Under the pieces are notes generated by a model. It did not search any database. It was not told the origin of the DNA and was given only the letters and a program-made list of their open reading frames with translations. 64,000 bases of DNA from Bacillota bacterium (GTDB lineage Bacteria > Bacillota > Clostridia > Clostridiales > Clostridiaceae). Where the stretch lies: contig JAJXWH010000003.1 of assembly GCA_021781745.1 (NCBI GenBank), forward strand, positions 124,001 through 188,000, given 5' to 3'. A program made the position numbers and the translations under genes. This document shows, one piece after another, positions 42,275-51,511 of the stretch (position 1 is its first letter; each line of letters starts with the position of its first letter).

Positions 42275-44026
42275 TTCGTCAAGCTTCCTATACAATGTAG
42301 CGATTCCAATTCCTAATTTTTCTGCTGCCTTCTTTTTTCCTAATGTATCTCTTCCATATAAATCTAATGCTTTTTCTATATATTCTCTTTCTATATCACT
42401 AAGTTTTTTTATTTCCTTATTATTAGATTTATCAGTAACTATTGCTTCATTCTTGTAATACTCAGCTATTGATTTTGGTATCATATCCTTACTTATAATA
42501 CCATCGTCTCCACTTAAATTAACTAATAATTCAACTATATTTTCTAATTCTCTTACATTTCCTTTCCATGGATATTCTTTGAATTTAATAATAACATCTT
42601 CATTTACTGTATGAACATATTTGTTAAATATTTTATTATATTTCTTTATAAGTTCATCTATAATTAGTTCTAAATCTCCCGTCCTCTCTCTAAGTGGAGG
42701 CATCTCAAGTGGTATTACATTTAATCTATAGTATAAATCTTCTCTAAACTTGCCTTCTTCAACTAATTTCTTTAAATCCTTATTAGTTGCTGCAATTACC
42801 CTAATATCTAAATCAATTAATTTGTTTGACCCTATTTTAACTAGTGTTCTTTCTTGTAATACTCTAAGTAATTTAACTTGAAGATATATTGGCATATCTC
42901 CTATCTCATCTAAAAATATTACACCTTTATTTGCTAATTCAAATTTTCCTATTCTTCCACTACTGTTTGCTCCTGAAAATGCTCCTTTTACATATCCAAA
43001 CAATTCACTTTCTAAAAGGCTTTCAGGTATTGCACCACAATTTATAGCTATAAATGGTTTGTTGCTTCTCGGACTTTCCGCATGTATAGCTCTAGCTACT
43101 AATTCTTTACCTGTACCACTCTCACCTGTTATTAAAACTGTTGATTTTGAAGATGCTATCTTCTTTATTTTTTCTTTTACTTGCTTCATTACTAAAGAAT
43201 TTCCTACTAATACATCACAAGTTATTTTATTTTTTCCATGAGTTAAATTAATTACTTCTTGATTTATGTTCCTATATTCATTGAATACTAAAATTTTGGA
43301 ACATGATTCTACATTAACATAATTATGTATTAATCTCCCAACAACTCTATATTCTTTTGAATTTATATGAATACTATACAGATTTTTATTTATCGAGTAA
43401 TCTTCTATTTCTTCTATATGTATTTCTTCTCCAATAATTGAAGGTTTTAATTTTAACATTTTCATACCTTTGTTATTTATAAGACTTATTCTATTTAAAC
43501 TATCAGTTGTAATTATTCCATCTTCAAGAGAATTTACTATTTGTTTTAAAAATTCTAAGTTATTCTTATTTATAAGAACTTCATTTTGCTCTATGAGTTT
43601 AATTGATATAAAATCAGAAATTTCTTCTAGAAAGCTCATTATATCAGGAAAATTATCTATCAAATAATCTTTTTGCTCTTTAGTAAAACATACGAATCCT
43701 ATTACTCCAAAAGTTATATTGCCATATTTTATAGGAACACATATCTCCATCTCTTCTTTACAATTTCCTTTATCCCTACAATCCTTGCATAAAATATCAT
43801 TTCCAGGATTTCTTATAATTTGAGATTTTCCTGATAACAATGCTGCTTTATAAACATATCCTTCTGATTCTATGTTTTCACCTATGCCATCTTTATATAT
43901 ACCTGTACCCGCAATTCTTTCAAGATTATTGTCAACAACTTCTACATCTAGTTTCAATATATTAGATAATAAGTTTGAATACTTTTTTACTACTTCTGAA
44001 ATATCCTTTAAAGTTATCTTCATCAT
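42263..44026 (-). CDS. Sigma-54-dependent transcriptional activator of the purine/Se-Mo locus
   Basis: A 587-residue bacterial enhancer-binding protein. An N-terminal sensor region (about 1-160) has a Cys cluster, CKDCRDKGNCKEEMEICVPI (about 80-99). A PAS-like segment follows (about 165-225, NSLEDGIITTDSLNRISLIN). The AAA+ domain (about 265-500) has Walker A GESGTGKELVARA, the sigma-54 contact loop GAFSGANSSGR and Walker B GVIFLDEIGDMP. The C-terminal Fis-type HTH is KKKAAEKLGIGIATLYRKL. It is transcribed toward xdh, which carries a sigma-54 promoter about 310 bases beyond its stop. The Cys cluster suggests a metal, redox or purine-related signal; the ligand is unknown. Confidence 0.92.
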   Translation of the reverse strand: MMKITLKDISEVVKKYSNLLSNILKLDVEVVDNNLERIAGTGIYKDGIGENIESEGYVYKAALLSGKSQIIRNPGNDILCKDCRDKGNCKEEMEICVPIKYGNITFGVIGFVCFTKEQKDYLIDNFPDIMSFLEEISDFISIKLIEQNEVLINKNNLEFLKQIVNSLEDGIITTDSLNRISLINNKGMKMLKLKPSIIGEEIHIEEIEDYSINKNLYSIHINSKEYRVVGRLIHNYVNVESCSKILVFNEYRNINQEVINLTHGKNKITCDVLVGNSLVMKQVKEKIKKIASSKSTVLITGESGTGKELVARAIHAESPRSNKPFIAINCGAIPESLLESELFGYVKGAFSGANSSGRIGKFELANKGVIFLDEIGDMPIYLQVKLLRVLQERTLVKIGSNKLIDLDIRVIAATNKDLKKLVEEGKFREDLYYRLNVIPLEMPPLRERTGDLELIIDELIKKYNKIFNKYVHTVNEDVIIKFKEYPWKGNVRELENIVELLVNLSGDDGIISKDMIPKSIAEYYKNEAIVTDKSNNKEIKKLSDIEREYIEKALDLYGRDTLGKKKAAEKLGIGIATLYRKLDEKRV

Positions 44027-44124
44027 GTTTCAGTCACCTCATCTCTATTTCTACACTTGTATTTTTCTGGTTTATGACTTAAGAAATTTTCTTTAGATTT
44101 ATTCTATTATAATTTCTTAAAGAA

Positions 44125-44190
44125 TAAAAAACCACCATTTCTAGTGTAACATTAATCCACAAAGATTAAGCACACTAAAAAGGTGATTTA
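44125..44190 (-). terminator. Terminator of the three-subunit hydroxylase operon (44.3-47.8 kb)
   Basis: On the minus strand, CACC..AGTGT..TTAATC pairs with GATTAA..ACACT..GGTG, followed by GTTTTTT. It lies about 90 bases past the stop of the molybdenum subunit and before the activator gene. Confidence 0.7.
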
Positions 44191-44274
44191 TTTATAATTA
44201 TTGCTCAAAATGTATTACTGCCCAGTTTATCAAGGCTTATGAATTTGTATGTCATGAGAGTAATATTTATAATT

Positions 44275-46551
44275 CTATTTTTCAAGCATTCCCATAACTA
44301 TTTTTTCAGCAGTTATTGGTAATGTTCTTATATTTACTTTTGTAGCATTATATACAGCATTAACTAAAGCTGGTGATGGTGTATTAATTACAATTTCACC
44401 TATCGATTTTGCTCCAAATGGTCCACTTGGTTCAAAGCTACTTTCAAATTCTACCCTTATATTTCCTACATCAAGACGGGTTGGTATTTTGTATTGAAGG
44501 AATGAATCATTTCTCATCCTTCCATTCATATCATAAGTAATATCTTCATATAAAGCCATTCCAATCCCTTGAACAATTCCACCCTCTGTTTGAATTCGTG
44601 CAAGATTTGGATTTATAACAGTTCCACAATCTACAACTGCAACACAATCTATTATTTCAAGCTTTCCAGTTAATTTGTCTATTTCAGTTTCCACAATTCC
44701 AACCATAAATGGTGGTGGTGAAATTGGTGAAGAATTTGATTCGCTAGCGCTTAACATACTGCTTCCCGCAAGATATGTTGCATCAGCTAATTCTTTTAAA
44801 GTTATGTTTTTATTATCTTCAAGTGAGAATATTTTTTCACCATCGAACTCTAAATTCTCAGCTGGGCAGTCAAGGATCTTAGCACTTTCTTCAATTATCT
44901 TTTTCCTCAAAGTATCACAAGTCTTAACCACTGCTCCTCCAGTAATATAAGTGGTACTAGAAGCATAAGAACCTGTATCATATGGTGATTGATCAGTATC
45001 AACTCCATGAACAACTATATTATCAACATGACAATCTAAACAATCTGCTGCCATTTGAGCAAGTATTGTGTCACATCCCATTCCCATTTCTGATGCCCCT
45101 ATCATTAAAGTATAGAATCCATCATCATTTAATTTTATCTCAACAGCTGCTGTATCTACATTAGATATTCCAGATCCCTGCATAGCCATTGCTACGCCAA
45201 CTGATCTTACTTTTCCATTTCCCATATCTCTACAAGGATATTTTTTATCCCAGTCTATCATTTCTTTAGCCTTCTCCAAGCACTTATCTAATGCACAACT
45301 CCTAGCAGTTTCATTATAGTAAGCAGGCATAACTTGTCCTTCTCTTACCATGTTAATTTCTCTTATTTTAATTGGGTCCATATTAAGTTTTGCTGCTAAT
45401 TCATTAACCGCCGATTCTACTGCAAATAATCCTTGTGTAGCTCCATATCCCCTATAAGCTCCGCCACCCATAGTATTGGAATATACAACATCAAAATTAA
45501 ATCTATAAGCACTAGCTTTTCCATAAAGCGGCATTGATTTGTGTCCAGATAATCCAACTGTAGTTGGGCCATGTTCACCATATGCTCCTGCATTTGATAA
45601 TGTATAAACATCTATAGCTTTAATTACACCATTTTTATCTGCACCTAATCTAACTTTTATCTCCATTTCATGTCTAGGACTTCCGTTAGTCATACTTTCT
45701 TTTCTAGTAAAAATCATCTTAGCTGGCTTTCCTGTTTTTAATGTTACTATTGCTGGAAAAACTTCAGCTACAACACTTTGCTTAGCACCAAAGCCTCCTC
45801 CAATTCTTGGCTTAATTACTCTTATTTTAGATTTTGGTATTTCAAGAGCATTTGATAATATACGTCTTACATGAAAAGGAATTTGAGTTGAACTTGTTAT
45901 GTTTAGCCTTCCATAAGTATCTAGTTCAGTAAATGTTCTAAAAGTTTCCATCATAGCTTGGCTATTAGCTTTTGTATGATAAGTTTCCTCAATTACATAA
46001 TCACATTTACTTAATTCGTCTTCTACATTTCCAATTTCCATTTCACCACATGAGCAAATATTTCTTTTTGCATCAGTTCCAACATCGCATAATGATTTAA
46101 AATCCTCTTCTGGATGAACTAAAATTTTATTATCTTTAGCTTCCCTAAAATCCAAAATAGCATCTAGAACTTCATATTTTACTTTAATTAATTTTAGTGC
46201 TTTATCTACACATTTATCATTAATACCAGCAACTATAGCTACTGGATCCCCAACACATCTAATTCTTTTATCTAAAATTAATCTATCATAAGGGCTTGGC
46301 TCTGGATAAGATTGCCCTGCCATAGTAAATCTAGATTTAGGAACATCTTTATATGTTAAAATACACTCAATGCCTGGTACCTTACCAGCTATTTCTATGT
46401 TAATGTCTTCTACCAAAGCATGAGCATGAGGGCTTCTTAAGACTTTTACTATTAAACAATTACTTGGTGCTATATCATCTGTATATACTGGCTTACCTGT
46501 TATAAGCGACATCGCATCTTTTTTTCTTATCCCCTTGTTTACAAAACTCAT
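44275..46551 (-). CDS. xdhA: Molybdenum subunit of second xanthine dehydrogenase-type hydroxylase
   Basis: The 758-residue molybdopterin subunit has GTAKYTDD-like opening (SLITGKPVYTDDIAPSN), HAHALVEDI, GGGFGAKQSVVAE (about 250), GAYRGYGATQG (substrate Arg, about 355) and the catalytic Glu in GPFGAKSIGEIVIN near 715. The substrate-loop reads QAMMETFRTF instead of the F/YLE-type of classical XDH, so the substrate may be a purine or a related N-heterocycle. It pairs with the downstream-coded iron-sulfur and FAD subunits (gene order FAD, FeS, Mo). AAGGAG precedes the ATG. Confidence 0.9.
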   Translation of the reverse strand: MSFVNKGIRKKDAMSLITGKPVYTDDIAPSNCLIVKVLRSPHAHALVEDINIEIAGKVPGIECILTYKDVPKSRFTMAGQSYPEPSPYDRLILDKRIRCVGDPVAIVAGINDKCVDKALKLIKVKYEVLDAILDFREAKDNKILVHPEEDFKSLCDVGTDAKRNICSCGEMEIGNVEDELSKCDYVIEETYHTKANSQAMMETFRTFTELDTYGRLNITSSTQIPFHVRRILSNALEIPKSKIRVIKPRIGGGFGAKQSVVAEVFPAIVTLKTGKPAKMIFTRKESMTNGSPRHEMEIKVRLGADKNGVIKAIDVYTLSNAGAYGEHGPTTVGLSGHKSMPLYGKASAYRFNFDVVYSNTMGGGAYRGYGATQGLFAVESAVNELAAKLNMDPIKIREINMVREGQVMPAYYNETARSCALDKCLEKAKEMIDWDKKYPCRDMGNGKVRSVGVAMAMQGSGISNVDTAAVEIKLNDDGFYTLMIGASEMGMGCDTILAQMAADCLDCHVDNIVVHGVDTDQSPYDTGSYASSTTYITGGAVVKTCDTLRKKIIEESAKILDCPAENLEFDGEKIFSLEDNKNITLKELADATYLAGSSMLSASESNSSPISPPPFMVGIVETEIDKLTGKLEIIDCVAVVDCGTVINPNLARIQTEGGIVQGIGMALYEDITYDMNGRMRNDSFLQYKIPTRLDVGNIRVEFESSFEPSGPFGAKSIGEIVINTPSPALVNAVYNATKVNIRTLPITAEKIVMGMLEK

Positions 46552-46588
46552 TTTAATTCTCCTTATTTAATAATTAATTGTTTATTTC

Positions 46589-47038
46589 TTAATTTATATT
46601 TAAATACTTCTTTACTGCTCTTAGTTGACTCATATATCCTGTGCAGCGACATAAATTTCCTACAAGATATTGTTTAATTTCTTCTTCAGTTGGATTTTTC
46701 AACTCTTTTTTCATTGCTAAAACATTCATCACAAATCCTGGACTGCAAAAACCGCATTGTTCTGCTCCTTGATCTGCCATAAATGCTCCGAATTCTTCCG
46801 CCTCATCCTGCAAACCTTCAATAGTTGTTACATGAAATCCGTTTGCTTTAACAGCTAACGTACTACATGATAAAATTGGTTTTCCTTCTAAATGCACAGT
46901 ACATAATCCACAATTTGCAGTTTCGCATCCTCTTTTAACGCTGTAAAATCCCTTACTTCTTAAATAATCAATTAGCAACATATCAACTTGTATATCATCT
47001 TCAAACAATTTATTATTTATCCACAATTTAATTTGCAT
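46589..47038 (-). CDS. xdhC: [2Fe-2S] subunit of second hydroxylase
   Basis: 149 residues with the two clusters of the family: KRGCETANCGLCTVHLEGKP (about 37-56, C-x4-C-x2-C plus a later Cys at SCSTL) and QCGFCSPGFVMNVLAM...GNLCRCTGYMSQ (about 95-138). It carries electrons from the molybdenum centre to FAD. The start overlaps the FAD-subunit stop by 11 bases and has GGAGG, so translation is coupled. Confidence 0.93.
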   Translation of the reverse strand: MQIKLWINNKLFEDDIQVDMLLIDYLRSKGFYSVKRGCETANCGLCTVHLEGKPILSCSTLAVKANGFHVTTIEGLQDEAEEFGAFMADQGAEQCGFCSPGFVMNVLAMKKELKNPTEEEIKQYLVGNLCRCTGYMSQLRAVKKYLNIN

Positions 47039-47828
47039 AAGTGCCTCCTACAATTTCCTCTATTGCTCTATTAATAAATACTTTAGCTAAAATTTGCCTA
47101 TACTCCTTACTACCTCGCATGTTACTTCCAAATTTCACATTTTTAGCGATATCGCTTAATAAAGAATCAATTTCTTCCTTACTTGGAACTTCACTAAGTA
47201 TCTCTTCTGAACTACTTACAACCATCGCTCTTTGTGGTCTAGCCCCTAATACTATTTTCCATTTACCTTCATTTCTAGAAACTGCTACTGCTAATGTTGG
47301 AATATCTGTAGCACTCATTCTATGTGTCAAATATGATACTGATCTAGAATCTTTCTTTATTATTATTCTTAATAAAATATCATTATCATACTGCATATCC
47401 TTATATATTTCTAATGGAATTATTCCACCTTTATAAAGCTCTACATAAGTATCTAAGGCGATTAATACTGTTAAAATATCAGAAAAACCAAAACGTGAGT
47501 AAATGCTTCCTCCAATAGTTGCACAGTTTCTAAACTGTACTCCAACTATATGGATTAGAGATTTAGCTATTGCGCCATTAAAATAGGAATTTAGCGATTT
47601 ATGAACTTCTAATTCTCTTAATGTACACATGCATCCTATTTTAAAAGATTCTTCATCTTCTTCAATTTTATTTAGCCCAACCTTAGATAAATCAATTGCT
47701 GTATCAATATTACGGTTTCCCATTTTAAGCCAAGCTATTCCACCTAAAATAGTATTATTTCTTTTTTGGTTTAATTCGTATGCTTGTTCCAGGTTTTCCA
47801 CTACAACATAATTCTTAATAGTAAACAA
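47028..47828 (-). CDS. xdhB: FAD-binding subunit of second hydroxylase
   Basis: 266 residues of the CO dehydrogenase/XDH FAD-binding family: ILGGIAWLKMGNRNIDTAIDLS (about 28-49), the VGVQFRNCATIGGSIYSRFGFSD segment (about 92-115) and the C-terminal CODH-flavin helical domain. The start is TTG at 47828 with GGAGG ten bases upstream. First gene of its operon. No sigma-54 motif was found upstream, so this operon is probably read from a sigma-A promoter or controlled differently from xdh/ygfK. Confidence 0.88.
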   Translation of the reverse strand: MFTIKNYVVVENLEQAYELNQKRNNTILGGIAWLKMGNRNIDTAIDLSKVGLNKIEEDEESFKIGCMCTLRELEVHKSLNSYFNGAIAKSLIHIVGVQFRNCATIGGSIYSRFGFSDILTVLIALDTYVELYKGGIIPLEIYKDMQYDNDILLRIIIKKDSRSVSYLTHRMSATDIPTLAVAVSRNEGKWKIVLGARPQRAMVVSSSEEILSEVPSKEEIDSLLSDIAKNVKFGSNMRGSKEYRQILAKVFINRAIEEIVGGTYAN

Positions 47829-48198
47829 ATTCCTCTTACCTCCGTTTTATTTCATATGTAAAAATATTTTCAATAATTAATTACTAATTTTCTATATAGC
47901 ATTTTAATAAATATTTTAGTTGAATTTAATACATCAAAATATCCACCAAACATATTACAAAGATAATTTAGTGGATGTTTTAAAATTTTTAATATTTCAT
48001 AAAAATTTTCTGCTGTCTTAGCACTTATTTTACAATTTTCTCACTTATATTTAGATAATGAATATAAATAAGTTTAGTATTTGTAAATTAATTTTATCAC
48101 ACTTATCATTCATATTCTAGTACTTTTTGTCGTTATTTCGCGTAAATGTTCGCCTTATTCCTATACTTATACAATTTTATAACTCTAAAGTTCGCATT
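47829..48198. other. Leader region of the second hydroxylase operon
   Basis: About 370 AT-rich bases between the mocA terminator and the FAD-subunit gene. It contains an inverted repeat, ATCCACC (47940-47946) with GTGGAT (47970-47975) plus flanking A/T pairing, spanning about 47937-47981. This could be an operator, an attenuator or a decayed terminator. I found no riboswitch that I recognise and no GG-N10-GC motif. Confidence 0.4.
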
Positions 48199-48238
48199 AA
48201 AAAAAGAGATGAGTTATCAGCTGTTCATCTCTTTTTTT
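48199..48238 (-). terminator. Terminator of the selenium-cofactor operon, overlapping the mocA stop
   Basis: AAAAAAAGAGATGA pairs with TCATCTCTTTTTTT across a short inner loop. The stop codon of mocA (48225-48227) lies within the stem. It ends the yqeC-yqeB-yedF-selD-mocA run. Confidence 0.8.
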
Positions 48239-48803
48239 CTATATCATATAATTCTTTTTTCGTATCAATGTCTGTCACTTCTAATTTATCATAAATTTCA
48301 GTTGTTACTAAATCATCTAAGTTTTTATTTATTATATACTTTCCGCCAATATCACCTTTTAAGTTCAGCAAATCATTTTTATATCTATTTGAAAAAATAG
48401 TCGGATTACATAGATTCCCCTTATATTCGACGCAAGCTAATCCTTTGTGACCTTTAACGAATTCATTTACTAATTCCTCTATGCTCTCTAACGATATAAA
48501 TGGTTGATCGCATACCATAAACATATATGCATCTGCATCTTTAGAACTTTGCACTCCAAGTTTAATTGAATGAGATATTCCAAGCTCGCTATTATAATTC
48601 ATAATAACTTCCATGTTGTACTTTGACAATGCTGCTTTAATTTCCTCATATTGTGTTACTACAATTATTTTATTAAAGCTTATTTTCGAAACTATATCAA
48701 TCGCATTCATATACATAGGCTTATTATTAATTATAGTAAGCAATTTATTTCCTTCAAATCTACTACTATTTCCTGCCGCTAGTAAAATTAAATTTATTTT
48801 CAT
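48225..48803 (-). CDS. mocA: MocA-like molybdenum cofactor cytidylyltransferase
   Basis: MocA makes molybdopterin cytosine dinucleotide from MPT-cofactor and CTP, the form used by many XDH-family hydroxylases. The 192-residue protein has the nucleotidyltransferase start LILLAAGNSSRFEGNKLL (about 5-22), VTQYEEI, and the metal site YMFMVCDQPFISLESI (about 92-107). It sits last in the selenium-cofactor operon. The ribosome site is weak (GAAAG), so coupling to upstream translation is possible. The CTP (not GTP) preference is inferred from the adjacent hydroxylases. Confidence 0.87.
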   Translation of the reverse strand: MKINLILLAAGNSSRFEGNKLLTIINNKPMYMNAIDIVSKISFNKIIVVTQYEEIKAALSKYNMEVIMNYNSELGISHSIKLGVQSSKDADAYMFMVCDQPFISLESIEELVNEFVKGHKGLACVEYKGNLCNPTIFSNRYKNDLLNLKGDIGGKYIINKNLDDLVTTEIYDKLEVTDIDTKKELYDIEKKR

Positions 48804-48924
48804 TATGTTAATCTTTCAATTATACCTCCAAGTAAACTTTTGTATAATTCCTTTCATCACTTTATTTAAATTTTCCATTTAGAGTACATCATCCATTACT
48901 CATAATTTTTATTTCTATTTGTTA

Positions 48925-49962
48925 TTATTTAATAATTATATGTTTATCACCCTTATCAACAACTTGCCCAATTACTTTTGCATATGAAGTAAATGCTTCA
49001 ATTCTTGATAAATACTCACTAACATTTTTTTCTGGAATTGAAATCAATAAGCCGCCTGAAGTTTGTGGATCCATTAAAACATCTTGAAGTTCCTGTTTAA
49101 TATCTGAAGCCAAAGTGAATTTACCATTTAAATAATCAAGATTATTATACATCCCCTCAGGTATGATACCCATTTTAGCATAGCCTAAAGCTCCCTCGAT
49201 AATGGGTACGCAATCACTAAAAATCTCTATAGTTTTATTACTGCCGCTTGCCATTTCATAACTATGACCAATTAAACTAAACCCAGTTATATCAGTACAT
49301 GAATGTATCTCGAGTCCAGACATGCATTCTTTAGCATATTTATTCAATGTGGTCATTATAGATGTTATCTCTTTTATTTTGCTTTCAGTTAACAATTCTG
49401 CTTTAGCTGCAGTATTCATTATTCCAATACCTAATGGTTTAGTGAGTATAAGCATATCTCCGCTCTGTGCATTGCTATTTGAAAGTATCTCACTTGGATG
49501 TGCAAATCCACTTACACAAAGACCATATTTAGGAGTTGGATCTGAGATAGTATGCCCTCCAGCGATTACCGCACCCGCTTCCTTAACTTTGTCATATCCA
49601 CCAGCAAGAATATCATGCATAATTGATGTATCTAAGCAGGAAGGAAAGCAAAGTAAATTCATAGCTATTGCTGGATTTCCACCCATTGCATAAATATCAC
49701 TAAGAGCATTAGCGGCTGCAATTTGACCAAAAGCATATGGATCATCAACCATTGGCGGAAAAAAATCCACTGTTTGAATTGCCACTGTATTATCATTAAT
49801 TTTATATACACAGGCATCATCATTAGTATCAAATCCAACAAGCAAATTAGAATTTTCAAATCTAGGCAGCTTCCTTAAAACATTATGAAGTACACCAGGA
49901 CCAATTTTTGCAGCACATCCTGAAGTTTTAACTAGACTAGTAAGTTTAATATTCTTTGACAT
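48925..49962 (-). CDS. selD: Selenide, water dikinase (selenophosphate synthetase)
   Basis: SelD makes selenophosphate, the selenium donor, from selenide and ATP. 345 residues. Active-site Cys16 and Lys19 in TSGCAAKIGPGVL, then NDDACVYKI, MGGNPAIAMNLLCFP, GGHTISDPTPKYGLCVSG and DPQTSGGLLIS. The catalytic residue is Cys, not selenocysteine. No selA, selB or selC is nearby, and the neighbours yqeB and yqeC point to use of selenium in the molybdenum cofactor, as in 'orphan SelD' genomes. GGGGTG precedes the ATG. Confidence 0.95.
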   Translation of the reverse strand: MSKNIKLTSLVKTSGCAAKIGPGVLHNVLRKLPRFENSNLLVGFDTNDDACVYKINDNTVAIQTVDFFPPMVDDPYAFGQIAAANALSDIYAMGGNPAIAMNLLCFPSCLDTSIMHDILAGGYDKVKEAGAVIAGGHTISDPTPKYGLCVSGFAHPSEILSNSNAQSGDMLILTKPLGIGIMNTAAKAELLTESKIKEITSIMTTLNKYAKECMSGLEIHSCTDITGFSLIGHSYEMASGSNKTIEIFSDCVPIIEGALGYAKMGIIPEGMYNNLDYLNGKFTLASDIKQELQDVLMDPQTSGGLLISIPEKNVSEYLSRIEAFTSYAKVIGQVVDKGDKHIIIK

Positions 49963-50009
49963 ATAACACCCCGTTTTATCAGTTTACAGTTTACAGTTGC
50001 TTGCTCTTG

Positions 50010-50627
50010 CTAAAGTGTAATAACTTTTGATGATTCTTTCATAGCATTTGTTATGTCATACATATTGCTTATTTTTCCTACCTTTAAGCTGCTTTCTAAT
50101 TTATAAAAATTAAGACATGCTCCACAAGTTAGTATTTCAACACCTTTATTTTCTAAATCCTTAAGATGTTCTATCGCTTGTTCATTTAAAGTTGGGACTT
50201 TTACACCATCATTCATAAATAAAATTGATTTAGGTAAATCTTCACCTTCTGCTATTGTATAGAAAAACATTTTTATTAGTGATTTTCCAAGTTCTTCATT
50301 TCCAGCTCCGATAATTTCTTTTCCTATAAAGACAGACCAAGTGCCTGTATGAGTATTATTCCCCTTTAATTTTTCTAATACTTGATTACATTCTACACAC
50401 TCACTATCCTTGCTTTTGTTACTTAAAAATGTAACTTTAAATACATTATTATCTTCTTTTATATATGTTGATAAACCTTGGCTGTTAGCTAATTTTTCAA
50501 GATTCTGTACTGCTATTTTGTTATCAACTTCAACAATAAAGTCCCTAACTCCTTTATCTATTTCTTTTTTTGCCATTATTACTGGAGTTGGACATTCTTT
50601 TCCTTTAGCATCAATTACTTTATTCAT
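50010..50627 (-). CDS. yedF: YedF-type selenium metabolism sulfurtransferase-like protein
   Basis: A 205-residue fusion: an N-terminal TusA-like domain (about 1-72, DAKGKECPTPVIMAKKEI with the CPxP motif) and a C-terminal DsrE-like domain (about 95-205, with TCGACLNFY near 170). This two-domain form travels with SelD in clostridia and is thought to deliver or bind selenium; the exact reaction is not established. A strong ribosome site precedes the ATG. It lies between yqeB and selD. Confidence 0.88.
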   Translation of the reverse strand: MNKVIDAKGKECPTPVIMAKKEIDKGVRDFIVEVDNKIAVQNLEKLANSQGLSTYIKEDNNVFKVTFLSNKSKDSECVECNQVLEKLKGNNTHTGTWSVFIGKEIIGAGNEELGKSLIKMFFYTIAEGEDLPKSILFMNDGVKVPTLNEQAIEHLKDLENKGVEILTCGACLNFYKLESSLKVGKISNMYDITNAMKESSKVITL

Positions 50628-50675
50628 ATTTTAATTATCTCCTTATTAAATTTAATTGAACATATAGCATTATTA

Positions 50676-51467
50676 TTAATTTTTTTGAGCATTACTAAAA
50701 AATAATATTCCCTCCAAAACACCACCCGCAATAGATCTTGCTTTATCTGATATTGTAAAACAGTGATTCCTTTCACATCTTGGATCTATATCACCACTCT
50801 TCATACCTTTATAGACTTCTAATCCTTCTTGAAGCATTCCGCGTACTATTCCATTTAACTGGGCGTAAATTGGAGTGTTATTCACATATGCTACAATATC
50901 TCCTTTTTCAACGTAATCTCCTATTTTAGATACCGGTATAATTTCGCCATCATCTTCAGCTCTTATTATTCTTTCTATTGTATAACCACCTATATTCCCT
51001 GGAATTCCAGTATTGGGTATAGCACTTCCCTTATATATTGCTTTTCCCAAATAATGACCCCTTTGTGTTTCAACAACGCAATGACAATCAATTCCCGCTT
51101 CAAATCCTGGCCCAAGTGCAATTACAATTTTGGCATCATTAATGTTCGTTCCCAAATTTTTCTTTGCAATTATAGCATCAATTACTACATCAGGTTTGAT
51201 ATCCTCTATGATTCTTGCATTTTCATCCGCTATGACAGCTATATCTCCATTTTTAATAATATTATAAATATCATCTTTTTTATATGCTAAAATAGCTCTT
51301 ACCCCTTCAACATCTGCTTCCTTATCGTATACCGCCTGTGAAAAAGCTACTGTTCTTCTTACCGTCGTTGGCTTGGGAATTTCCGTCATAACTATATCAA
51401 ATCCACATTTATTCAATCTATGAGCTACCCCTGTTGCTAAATCTCCAGCACCTTTTATTAATATCAT
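50676..51467 (-). CDS. yqeB: YqeB, selenium-dependent molybdenum cofactor biosynthesis protein
   Basis: YqeB is one of two markers (with YqeC) of selenium-modified molybdenum hydroxylases. The protein has a Rossmann-like start, MILIKGAGDLATGVAHRL, then VVIDAIIAKKNLG, ALGPGFEAGIDCHCVVETQRGH (about 105-126) and a C-terminal barrel-like stretch with KIGDYVEKGDIVAYV resembling a lipoyl/biotin-type fold. I use the ATG at 51467; a GTG at 51497 is open but has no ribosome site, while AAAGGAG lies 15 bases before the ATG, a little far. 263 residues. Confidence 0.88.
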   Translation of the reverse strand: MILIKGAGDLATGVAHRLNKCGFDIVMTEIPKPTTVRRTVAFSQAVYDKEADVEGVRAILAYKKDDIYNIIKNGDIAVIADENARIIEDIKPDVVIDAIIAKKNLGTNINDAKIVIALGPGFEAGIDCHCVVETQRGHYLGKAIYKGSAIPNTGIPGNIGGYTIERIIRAEDDGEIIPVSKIGDYVEKGDIVAYVNNTPIYAQLNGIVRGMLQEGLEVYKGMKSGDIDPRCERNHCFTISDKARSIAGGVLEGILFFSNAQKN

Positions 51468-51511
51468 ATCTATATTTGTATTCTCCTTTCCAAACACTAT
51501 GACTCGTAAGC

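Noticed and set aside
48925..49962. Selenocysteine (in-frame TGA) in selD or the hydroxylases
   Set aside because: selD has Cys at the catalytic position and all hydroxylase frames are intact without TGA read-through; no selA, selB or selC is present.
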